In this document: positions 55,015 to 64,000 of the stretch, piece after piece
Position numbering within the stretch: the stretch's first letter is position 1
Layout: the number at the start of each line of letters is the position of its first letter
DNA from: Glyphotaelius pellucidus
Lineage: Eukaryota > Arthropoda > Insecta > Trichoptera > Limnephilidae
Direction of reading: 5' to 3'
Length of the DNA stretch: 64,000 nt
NCBI GenBank assembly: GCA_936435175.1
Contig: OW386558.1
Coordinates: 8,839,337 to 8,903,336 of the forward strand
Position numbers and translations under genes: made by a program
The notes under the pieces: generated by a model
Told to the model about the DNA's origin: nothing
The model's input: the letters and a program-made list of their open reading frames with translations, nothing else
Database searches by the model: none

Positions 55015-55375
55015 CCTTGAAAGTAAATACCATGAACAGGTTGGAAGCTGTTGAAATGTGGCTTCACCGGAGAATGCTCAAAATTCCAAAAGAGAACTGC
55101 TCACATTGAAATTCAGGAAAATTTCATATCTGGGTCACATACTTCAAGAGGAGAAGTATCACTTGCTCCAATTAATATTGAAGGGCAAGATAAAGGGTCG
55201 CTGGGAGCCTGGTAAGAGACCAACGTCTTGGCTGCGAAATGTAAGAGAGTAGACCGGTATTAGAAGCGTGGAGGAGCTATTCCGAGCAGCACAAAATAGA
55301 GAGACTTTTTACAGAGTGATCGCCAATGTTGGGAGGACCTGATAGGCACACGAAGAAGAAGAAGGCATTTTTATT
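55015..55375 (+). pseudogene. LINE RT C-terminal remnant (WLHRRMLK type), copy 2
   Basis: Reads NRLEAVEMWLHRRMLKIPK, then RKISYLGHILQEEKYHLLQL, KGKIKGRWEPGKRPTSWLRN, a stop, then TGIRSVEELFRAAQNRETF and RVIANVGRT. Compared with family members a segment after KIP is deleted. It ends in a GAAGAAGAAGAAGG tract typical of such elements' simple-repeat tails. Confidence 0.8.
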
Positions 55376-56060
55376 TTCTAAGAATTCTCAATTATCTGAG
55401 CTCTCACCACACCCTTCATAAATTCCTAATAGATCCTCCACCTCACTTCAATACCTAATGTATGTAATTTTGTAATATTAAATTAATATTAATATTTTGC
55501 CGTGAGAAAGGTATTTTAAAACTGGTCGGCGCTAACATAAAAAGTACGGTGGTGTTATAAACAAAGTATTATTGTGTTGTTCACTTAAGTTTAGTTTTAC
55601 TTCGTACTTTTTACTTCCTCACATCACTTTGAAACTCTGCCAATAGCTATTTTATCCTCATCGATCACCAGTCACTTTTCACGAGAAGCTCTCAAGACAA
55701 ATCAGTGATGGTTGATTGTCACTTTGAATTTCTTTCCTCAAATAAATAAGACTTCGAATTTTGTTGATGGATACTTTAGACTTTTTCTTATTGGCCAGCT
55801 CAAGTTTCTTGCAACTTTCGCTTTGTTTCTTCCACTAAGTACTTTGGCGTACCTGCTTACTGATTCCGACCTTTAAGCGGGTATGGAACAGAATCATACA
55901 ATATTCAAGCAATTCTGCAGAATGAAATACCTTATGATACAAAAATACATTTTCGTTTGCAAGAGTTTTCAATTCTTTTGAGTGCTTAGTGAGATTTAAG
56001 GGTTTGAAAAGAGTAAATAGTACGGGAGTATTCGATGAAGTTTGAGTATTTTTATTTGAC
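55376..56060. other. Spacer, nothing recognised
   Basis: No feature supported. Confidence 0.4.
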
Positions 56061-56940
56061 AGGCCCCCAAAGGGCACACAAACTGCAACGGCTCGGAGGG
56101 CTTTGCAGCAAAGAGTGGACGGTTGCCCAGAGAGTGTTTTTTCTTGGGGTAAGAATAACCTCGTCGAATTCAATGTTTCAAAGACCCAATCATGTCGGAT
56201 TACGTCTAAAAAGGGTCAAAATGAAAATCTAGTCTCCTTCAACGAAAGCAATTTTCCGAATAGACTCTCCATTGATATGCTTGGTGTAACTATAAGTGAC
56301 CAGCTCAGGTATGGGGGCTCCATCGAGGCCAGAGTTAAGTTAGCCTCTCAAAAACTGGGAGTACTGTACAGGGCCCGCAGATGCTTTAATATTACACAAC
56401 TGCTAACCCTGCACAAATCGCAAGTACGCCCCACGGTTGAATTTGGCTCTGGTCTGGAGCTCCAAAATACTTGAAAAATACCCTTGACTCTGTGCAGAAA
56501 CGGGCGGTCCGTTTGATGGATTCTCCCATCTTAACAAACGGATTGCAATCTTTAGAGCACAGGCGTCGGGTGTGAATGCTATTCATGTTCTACCGTTATT
56601 TCAATGGAAGATGCTCTGAGGAACTAGCGTCATTGATGCCTTCGGCACCGGTGCATAGTCGGGAGACACGCCAAACGCGCGCCCAACATATGTACACGGT
56701 TGACATTTGTCATATGAGAACGGGTCGTTTTTTCGACTCGTTCTTGAGTTCAACAGCTTGGCTATAGAATGATTTGCCGGCTTCTGTGTTTCCTCCCTCC
56801 TATAACATGGGTCTCTTCAAGACCAATGTTCATTCCTTCCTCTCCTCAAAAAGACCCTCCACACAGCATCCCAGATGACATAGGCCCTGAGGAAAATTAT
56901 TTTCCTCGGGGCCTCTTGTGTGGAGTTAATGTAAAAAAAA
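56061..56940 (+). pseudogene. LINE-P, longest but frameshifted copy
   Basis: Extends further 5' than the other copies (ALQQRVDGC, then NNLVEFNVSKTQSCRI). A 7-nt deletion after VEFG at about 56449 (AGCCACC lost relative to the 41.7 kb copy) shifts the frame. Further stops occur at about 56573 (TGA) and 56765 (TAG). C-terminal blocks follow in the original frame. The two-stem tail is almost perfect: inner AGGCCCTGAGGAAAAT against ATTTTCCTCGGGGCCT (56882-56914) with one G-T, outer CTCCACACA (56857-56865) against TGTGTGGAG (56917-56925). The poly(A) starts at 56933. Confidence 0.85.
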
Positions 56941-57435
56941 GGGTCCGTAATTTTAAAGAGAAAATAATTCCCGCGGGAATGCCCTTGTGGAAAAAATTCT
57001 TTTCATTAACACTGTTTAATATAGTTAGCGTCGTTGAATTTCCTCAGAAATTTCACATATTTTGAAACTAAACTCCTCACAAACACGCGAACTTAGCAAT
57101 TTATCCATTCGTGTATTTATGGTTAAAAGTAAAGCGAAAGACTTATTAACACCGGACATTAAACCAAACGTTTTGTGGGAGGCCGGGTTATAGCGTGCTC
57201 ATCTAAACATTTTCTACTTTTTCACAAACCTTCGGAGATTGTTTTGGACAGTCAGTAGAGAAAATACTCGTAATTTGACTTCAAATGCTGGCAATATTCA
57301 TTTAGTTGCCAAACAGCGCGCTCGAAAACGATTTCATTCTGTCTCGAATGGCGTTTGTATCTGATCATACTTCTTAAACACTGACCTCCGTGTTTCCAAA
57401 TCTTTCCGATAACACTTCTTTTGTAAATTTGAGTA
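56941..57435. other. Spacer, nothing recognised
   Basis: No feature supported. Confidence 0.4.
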
Positions 57436-57439
57436 CTTA

Positions 57440-57640
57440 ATAAAAGTTTGAATAATATCTCTTTATTTAAATGCATCCTAATACAATGTCCGCATCTTTT
57501 TAATAACAGCCTGTTAATAAGTAAGTTATCGATTTCAACGTGGCTCCTGGAGCCACGTTGAAATCGATAACTTTATTATATCAGATTGATAGGTGTAACT
57601 TCCGATGATTTTATACTGATGCCCCAAGTATGCTTTCAGC
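57440..57640 (+). repeat. Repeat E, copy 1
   Basis: Matches 61411-61570 in the same orientation: CTCTTTATTTAAATGC, CGCATCTTTTTAATAACAG, AACTTTATTATATCAGAT and TTCCGATGATTTT. Family unknown. Confidence 0.6.
57523..57573. repeat. Near-spacerless palindrome inside repeat E
   Basis: 25-bp perfect arms around one T: AAGTTATCGATTTCAACG then TGGCTCC, mirrored by GGAGCCA then CGTTGAAATCGATAACTT. The sister repeat at 61.47 kb has only the right arm, so the left arm is an inverted duplication made in this copy. Confidence 0.9.
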
Positions 57641-58480
57641 GTTGACGGCCGAACCGATATTGACAGGTAATAAATCGATATAAGCTGGCAACACTGAAGG
57701 TATTTTCTACACTTTGAAATGTAAAATGTCAAGCAATTGTGTAAAAATATTATTAAATTGGCAATACTGTATTGAAATACTATCCTTAATATGCATTGGC
57801 AATCTGCATTTACTTTTTGACACTAAACAGATAACTAATTGTCCTTATAATGAGGTCCTTAGTCATATTTTAACCATATTTGTTTCTCAAATATCGAACA
57901 AAATGAATTGATCGCATTTTAGATGTATTATTTAAATCAATGGATTGCGTATTTGACTTCTTTCATTTCTAAGAATTTCATTAGTTCATTGCGTTCATTA
58001 AATAAGGCTGTAATTTTAAACAAAGAAGGACTTGATTAAAAAAATTGTGTTTTTCGATACTTTGACCAAAATTTATCTGATACTTTGGAGGCCGCGCTAA
58101 AATTGATAAATTGTCGGTTTGAATATCTGTTAACAATGGTAGACCGTTCTCGCAAATATTGATAACTGACGATAGATGACGTATTTGGTTAATCGACCAT
58201 GCTTGACCTCCATTTGCTGGAAGATCTACATTAACTACAGCCCCGCGATTATAGGAATCCTTCAAATGTTAACAATTTCACCGAATTTTTTTGGCGACTA
58301 TCTCTCATCTTTATTTTTATCTACCATAAGAGGTTGGGAATAAAAGATTTCCTGTTCAGAAGAAGGCTTGCTTCGTGAATTTTGCAATTTTGGAACACAG
58401 CTTTTTTTGTATCATAGTAAAAAATAGGTAATCTAATTTTATTTTATTTTTAAAGCTTTTCACTAGGATGTATCTTAGTA

Positions 58481-58665
58481 AGGCAAGTCTATATCAGTTC
58501 GTGAGTTGATATAGGCTTGCCTCACTGAATGTGTTGAGCTAAAGTGCTAAGATTGAAAAATACGACTTTATAGATAATGTTGTAGTTAAAAAAAAAATCG
58601 TTTTCAGCTACAACAACATCGATAACGTCGTATTTTTAGTCGTCGTAGTCTTAGCACTCTAGCTC
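58481..58665. repeat. Double hairpin region
   Basis: First hairpin: AGGCAAGTCTATATCA (58481-58496) with TGATATAGGCTTGCCT (58507-58522), one G-T. Second: GAGCTAAAGTGCTAAG (58536-58551) with CTTAGCACTCTAGCTC (58650-58665), continued by AAAAATACGAC/GTCGTATTTTT. Possibly a foldback MITE; no target duplication recognised. Confidence 0.7.
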
Positions 58666-58917
58666 ACTGAAAACTCACGGACCGCCACTGGCCTATACGA
58701 GTGTATACATATACATACCTCTGTATAACCTGTGTCAAGACAGGGAATTAAATAAGTGTGTGTGTGTTTTTAACATAATTTTAGTTCTACAATACTTGAA
58801 ATGAGCCATTCATCACCTTTTTTGTTTGCAATCAAAATATTTATATTAAAAAACTAAGCCTTTACCTTTACCTTTAAGCCTAAACCTTTAAGAAAAATTT
58901 TTTAGTGTTCAGTTCCT

Positions 58918-59835
58918 TTTTTTTTACAATGGCTCCACATGGCAGGCTCTAAAGAAAATAATTTACCCCACCGCCTATGTCATCTTTGGGGATGGTCTTT
59001 TTAGGAAATGAAGGAGTGGATGCTCTGGGAAGGAAAAAAAAGGTATTTATTTATTTAAGGAACATTAACAGTCTTAGTAATACAATAAACATAAGAGGAT
59101 GATAAAAAAACAGACCAATTATTAATGTTCACAGATAGGTATTTAGAAACAACACTAACTGAATATAAACTAGAATATTTAAAAAAATAATAAGAGTACA
59201 AATGTGAATTCAACAAATGGTAAACTAATAAACAACATCAAAAAAGTGTGATTATAACTGAAATAGACTGCAAAATAGGGATTTGGGTTGGGAAGGGTAA
59301 GGGGAGGAGAGGGATAAGGGAAAGTTGCCACGCAAGTAATATAAAAATATTAGATACAATTAATTCATGTGTTATTCGCACCTAGAATGTTATACAGTGA
59401 AGTTCTGTAGCGACAGTAACTGGCAGTAAATACGTCAGCACGTGTGTCTATATTTGCAAATTTGTTGTTATAGTAGTTACATTCCTCTGTATAAATTCAT
59501 TTTGATTGGAATTGGTGTTGCATCTATGAATATAGAAAAGGGTATTTTGTCTACTATATCGAATGGACGTGTGGAAATTTATTTATGTATGAAAGGTGGA
59601 TAGGAATCTAGGAGTCAGTGTGTCCAGGAACGACGGACGAATGATTCCATCCTCCCACTGTGGTGCAAGGTGATGTTTCGGTAGAGCCCTTCTGAAGCAG
59701 TAAAAGCTCTTCCTCAACCAGTCTCCTCCGATCTGGCCTGCCACGCAGTTGGCGGACAGACAAATCCACCGCAAAAACTCAAATAAACCTTACCCCACGA
59801 GTCAGGGTACCTCTGCTAAGTTTCTTTGTAAATCA
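58918..59835 (-). mobile_element. SINE-B interrupted by a LINE fragment
   Basis: The reversed tail at 58918-58990 (T run, GGCTCCACATGGCAGGC) and CTCTGGGAAGG to 59033; the remainder resumes near 59590 (AAAGGTGGATAGGAATC, CAGTGTGTCCAGGAACGACG) and ends at about 59830. The split falls at the same AAGGAAAA region as in the 8.1 kb copy. Confidence 0.7.
59043..59585 (-). mobile_element. Truncated LINE 3' end nested in SINE-B
   Basis: The minus-sense end is an A-rich TAAATAAATAC tail at the 59043 side. An upstream reading, NYYNNKFANIDTRADVFT, then YCRYRTSLYNILGAN, resembles a LINE C terminus. An A/T-rich ATTTATTTA word at both junctions could be a target duplication. Confidence 0.4.
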
Positions 59836-60303
59836 TGTTCATTTCAAACTATAAAAAAACACTGGTTATCGACGCCTGGAAATAAAGAAAGAGAATCCAA
59901 AGAAAAACTAATTCATATTTCCACCTAGTGGCAATGCGAGCATAAACTTTGCCATTTACACTAGCTTGTGATTAGAAATTATAATAATTAATGTAGCTCA
60001 AACAGTCATCTCAGTGACTCAGTCACGCCTGTGTAAATCAGGTGCGCGCCTCATGTAGACAGATAAACTGCGCCTCCGTCGTCATTAGGGGCTGAATGCT
60101 CTGCTATTAGCTATAAACTATTAGATATGCAGATTGTAAATACCAACATTAATGCAGCATCTCTGCACGTGACATGATTGCATCTCTGATCTTCAGGTAT
60201 TAACTTCAGGTACGGTGTACATACGCTAGACTGATATGAAGTTTAGATGACGGGATCATTTAATATGTCGCTGAAACTGAACCAAATAAACAAGGTAACT
60301 GAC

Positions 60304-60495
60304 GACATTATGAGCGAAACTCAATCGAAAATCTGGAAACGGAAAAATCAGAAAAAGATATTTACACCTCTGGGACTCGAACCCAGGACCTCCCTATGTA
60401 AGTAGGGAGGTCCTGGGTTCGAGTCCCAGAGGTGTAAATATCTTTTTCTGATTTTTCCGTTTCCAGATTTTCGATTGAGTTTCGCTCATAATGTC
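60304..60495. repeat. Perfect inverted repeat, 93-bp arms, 6-nt loop
   Basis: Arms 60304-60396 and 60403-60495 are exact complements by eye, with loop TGTAAG. Each arm is the SINE-C tail plus the 3' half of the tRNA-like core (GGGTTCGAGTCCCAGAGG on the right). The right arm continues as ordinary SINE-C tail to about 60545. Confidence 0.95.
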
Positions 60496-60574
60496 TTCAT
60501 TTAATTAAATATTACAGTTTGAGGTTTTACTCATAATGTTAAAATAATAAATAATAATAAGGTAACTGACATTA

Positions 60575-61075
60575 TCGTGGTTTATTTATTTATTTGAGCC
60601 ACAAACAGGATATTTACAGAGCATTATTTTGGTTAATGTATAACAAATTAAGATACAAATATAAATATCCCTAGACTAATGTGTCTACAGTAATAACATT
60701 AGCGTATTCACAGACATATGAAAAACAATGTAAGTATTTTTTACATAATTTAGAAACATAAATAGAAAATTTGAAATACATGATAGCTACATAATATTTA
60801 AAGTGTTTATTAAAAATAATAAAACAACATTTTAGTTGTACAAATCATGGAGATATTTCTTAAAACAAGTAAAATTATTCACAAAAATATCTATTATAGA
60901 GTGTGATTTAGTGAGATCGTTGTAAGATCGTGACATTCTAGATATGGGATTAAAGTATCCCGTATTATTGTTAAAAATTTCGGTCCAAAATATGTCAAAT
61001 TTTCTGGTAGATTTGGGCCTGGCGTATAAATTGATTTCATTGATTAAGTTACTATCTACTATTTTTACTATTTTT
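60575..61075 (-). pseudogene. Truncated LINE 3' end
   Basis: The minus-strand reading INLYARPKSTRKFDIFWTEI, FNNNTGYFNPISRMSRSYND, LTKSHSIIDIFVNNFTCFKK then YLHDL is a classic LINE ORF2 C terminus (NPISRMSR). A long A+T-rich 3' UTR ends in the reversed (AAAT)n tail at 60580-60596. The C-terminal frame is open, so it is a comparatively young copy. Confidence 0.7.
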
Positions 61076-61274
61076 GAGGTATTATGCCGCGTTGTGCTGC
61101 GCTAATTAAATAATTTTTTTATTTAGTAACTATAAACACATTTTTAACATTTTTGTATGAAACATATTAGGTAAAGATACAATAGTAATTATATTCATAG
61201 TCCTCCTCACTAGGAGATCCTGTGCTGAGGGAGACTATATTTTGGATAATTTTTCCGAGACTTCGGTTTAACTT

Positions 61275-61640
61275 CATGTACGTGAGGTGTCTGCCTCTGA
61301 ATAATTTTTGAGGTTATGTATCAGAATGTTTTTGGCAAAGATTTTCTGTCTACTTGGAACATCAAACTGTTTAGAATGAAAGAAAAGTATGATAAATCTA
61401 ACGAGATTTTGTAAATAAATGTCTTTATTTAAATGCTTGCTAATACCGTTTCGGCATCCTTTTAATAACAGGAGCCACTTTGAAATCGACAACTTTACTA
61501 TATCAGATCGATGGGTCTTCCAATACCTATCTTCCAATGATTTTCTGTATACTTGGAACATCAAACTGTTTAGATTGAAAGAAAAGTATGATAATCTAAT
61601 GAGATTTTGGCATCCGTCTTTCCTTCCTCGTTTAGTTTTT
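61275..61640 (+). repeat. Repeat E, copy 2, with internal direct repeat
   Basis: Besides the similarity to 57.44 kb, GATTTTCTGTCTACTTGG, AACATCAAACTGTTTAGA, ATGAAAGAAAAGTATGATAA occur at about 61341 and again at about 61543, a direct repeat roughly 202 bp apart. Confidence 0.65.
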
Positions 61641-61834
61641 CGTAACAACAAAACCCTTCATACGGTCTCTTCTTTAGTCCACCTCACAATGTTGCCCAAC
61701 GAAGTAGTAATTTATGAAGATCCACTGGTCGTTTGCAGTACGGGCAGGGTGGCCCATGCAAAGACAATAAAAACATAAAACAGAGATAAAAGCATCTGTC
61801 TATAGATGCTGTGGAAGCCTCTACTCCACACCAC

Positions 61835-61935
61835 AGTTAAAAAGAGTCCTATTTGCCTGGAGAGTAGGTACTTCCAGTATTTACCTGGTGAAAGCCCACC
61901 ATTCAGATTCAAAAGGTTGCTTGAAATGGCTTTTT
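61835..61935 (+). mobile_element. SINE-A scrap
   Basis: ACCTGGTGAAAGCCCACCAT, TCAGATTCAAAAGGTTGC, TTGAAATGGCTTTT. Only the middle survives. Confidence 0.55.
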
Positions 61936-62092
61936 CTTTTTATAAAGTTTTTGAAGGTGGTACTTCAAACATTCTACATTGCCCTTTATTTTAGGCAAAA
62001 GAAGCTAATGGCGAAACACCGAAGGTATAAAAAAATCTGAAAAGGTCAAACCCGCTTCAACAGAACTGAACCAAATATTCCATGGGCATACT

Positions 62093-62222
62093 TAACAGGG
62101 CCTGTAGATACATACTCTAATTGTACACAAATGCTAACTCGCTAAATATCGCATGTGCACCCCACATTTGAATTTGGCAGCCACCTCTGATCTGGAGCCC
62201 TAAAATACCTGAAAAAATCCTC
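62093..62222 (+). pseudogene. LINE-P fragment
   Basis: AACAGGGCCTGTAGATACAT, TGAATTTGGCAGCCACCTC, TGATCTGGAGCCCTAAAATA. Corresponds to the YRARRYFN to GAPKYLKK section of LINE-P, with stops. It abuts repeat G. Confidence 0.7.
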
Positions 62223-62235
62223 GAAAATCCTCGGT

Positions 62236-62680
62236 GTTGGTGACCATTTTATAAATCCAATAGGAACTGGTTCCAAAAATGGCCCGTTCCTCGGATTCAC
62301 TATCATCCAGTGTAGCTAGTCACCGGGACAAAGTAACAGAGACAGGCAATGGTGTCATATCTAATATATAGCCGCTTGACACAACTGTACATTACGGTCA
62401 ATCTTTCCATATCCGAAGAGATACTACATATTCACCAATTTGTAGCAATTATACCTAGGGAGGACACGTCCTTATCCGACCTGCAGACGGAAGTGGCGAC
62501 ATCTTGTGACGAATTCTTGAATTCGAAACCTAATTACAACAGTAGTTTTGTCTGAAATTCCACATACACAGACGTTATTTGTGGCGCGGCGCGTATAACG
62601 TGGTGTTAGACATGCACTGAAAGCCAGGTTCTGAAATTTAACCACGCAGACGCAAGCCTATTAACGCTATTCGATGTGAC
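62236..62680 (+). repeat. Repeat G, copy 2
   Basis: Inverted relative to 53425-53870. Begins GTTGGTGACCATTTTATAAA. One frame reads LSDLQTEVATSCDEFLNSKP. The 5' side starts right at the LINE-P fragment. Confidence 0.65.
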
Positions 62681-62949
62681 ATTTTGGAACAATAACTCCA
62701 AAGAACAATTAGTCAGTCAATTAAAGTAACTCGTGCAATTATCACCTTCTATGGTATCTCGGTCACTTTCACATCGATTCTTACGGAAACTCGTGCAGTG
62801 TTCAACCACGTGATCCCTCAGTAACTTAATGTCGAACCTCACAGTAATGTGCTGTGTGACATTAAAGTAAGTCAGATTCCTACCCGACGTCCACTGTTCA
62901 CCAAGCTATTCCCATAGTTGTTAATTTGAAAAAATATTGTTTTTTTTAG

Positions 62950-63560
62950 CAGTCCAATAGAGTCAATTTATCTGCCACTACAATTTCAATTACATCCTAA
63001 TTCCATTGACTGCTTCTTTGATTCAGGTTAAAAAAAATTAACCCATATTTCGTCTCCGGTCACAATTTTTTCCAGAAATCAAGTGCTGCAAGTGTTGTGA
63101 GGCTATTGTTTTTGTTGTTTCTTTATTCTGGCCGGTTAACTTTCTTGGTACACACCTTGCACAAAATTTTATTGAATAATCAGTTATTGAACAATAACAC
63201 TGACTTTACTGAGAGAGAGTATGCGACATCTGTAGTTATCCGGGGTGCAATCTGTGCAATCAACGGCCTGCGCCGTTCCACTTTTTGTCAGCCAGCTGTG
63301 TTTACCTTTCAGCTTCGATACAGTGACAATCCCATCATCTAGCAGTTCTGACATCTACTGCTGCAGCATGGCACAAATTTTTCAGTCTTTCATGAATGCG
63401 AATAAGCGTTTCAACTTGTACAATCAAGAATCAATCACAGAACGCTGTCTGTCTGAACATCGAAATCGGCTTTTTGCAAGCGACTGTAGTGCTGCCACTC
63501 GTTGACGCAAAAAGTTACTGTTGCAGTAGATTGTAGAAGAAGGTTCGAGGAATAGCCCCA
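62950..63560 (-). pseudogene. mariner transposase remnant
   Basis: Minus-strand frames give CARCVPRKLTGQNKETT followed, after a frame change, by IVTGDEIWVNFF, a stop, then PESKKQSMELG. CARWVPRxLT, TGDExWV (first or second catalytic Asp) and PExKxQSMEW are hallmarks of mariner transposases. Multiple frameshifts and stops make it inactive. Upstream (63250-63550) the similarity is weak. Terminal repeats were not located. Confidence 0.8.
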
Positions 63561-63569
63561 AATTCAAAA

Positions 63570-64000
63570 TTTTCACTAAACTAACTTTTTTTAAGTAGAA
63601 AAAAATAGGAGGTATTGTTTTTTGACTGACCCTTGTATATTTTTTTGTCGATAAATAAAAATACGAACATTACAAGTAGAAATCTTCACTAAGAATAAGA
63701 ATATACTGCTCATGATACACTCATAGTTTCTAAGAAATCGAAAGTGAAAGCTTTTATCCGTTGAAAATACATACGAAAAATGTAAAAATATATATAAGTT
63801 AGTCTGTATCGTAATTCTGGACCCATTTTCCATGAATAATATGATATTCTTTATTGATTCCATACAAAAATAGCACTCACTAAAGAACGCGTAAAGATAA
63901 TCTTAACCTTTATTCTATGTTTTTCTTACCATAGTTCATAATATTATATTTTGTTTGTCGTTTTCTGACGCATGACCAAGGTTTTCACACATTTGAACTT
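63570..64000. other. Spacer, nothing recognised
   Basis: No feature supported up to the window edge. Confidence 0.4.

Overview
The window looks like nuclear DNA of an insect or other arthropod. It is strongly A+T rich, has no operons, no long host reading frames and no recognisable conserved host exon. It is filled with non-LTR retrotransposons (LINEs), tRNA-derived short retroposons (SINEs), mariner, piggyBac-like and Helitron-like DNA transposon remnants, foldback elements and minisatellites. Nothing in it fits a bacterial, viral or organellar genome. I cannot name the species. I found no host protein-coding gene that I can support. At most there is a candidate promoter or 5' exon near 46.56-46.71 kb.

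The only intact coding unit is a full-length LINE on the minus strand (17093-22655). It has a 13-bp target site duplication, a 5' UTR, ORF1 (gag-like, three CCHC zinc knuckles, 20951-22393), ORF2 (endonuclease, reverse transcriptase, RNase H, terminal CCHC finger, 17251-20991), and a short 3' UTR with a poly(A) tail. The two ORFs overlap by 41 nt. All the key catalytic residues I looked for are present, so it may be recently active.

The rest is made of repeat families, labelled here for reference. SINE-A is about 400 bp, with a tRNA-like head and a 3' end with GTGCGGTATTCGTATAAAA. SINE-B is about 370-500 bp and shares its 3' end with LINE-P. LINE-P is a CR1/Rex1/Jockey-type LINE, all copies 5' truncated. 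SINE-C and SINE-D are repeats with a tRNA-like domain in the middle. LINE-Q and several other truncated LINE 3' ends, foldback family F, and repeats E and G make up the remainder.

Layout: 0.1-9 kb holds SINE-A, -B, -C and -D and a piggyBac-like MITE. 9-16 kb holds a 71-bp tandem duplication, LINE-P and SINEs. 17-22.7 kb is the intact LINE. 23-35 kb is mostly A+T-rich sequence with truncated LINE ends, tRNA-like repeats and foldbacks. 35-45 kb holds Helitron ends, a TIR MITE, a perfect 56-bp palindrome followed by CCAAT-box repeats, and LINE-P. 45-52 kb holds minisatellites, SINE-A and RTE-like remnants. 52-64 kb holds repeat G, LINE-P, palindromes (one with perfect 93-bp arms) and a mariner remnant.

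The most interesting relations are the LINE-P/SINE-B partnership through one shared, structured 3' tail, and a recurring pattern of perfect inverted duplications that suggests template switching.
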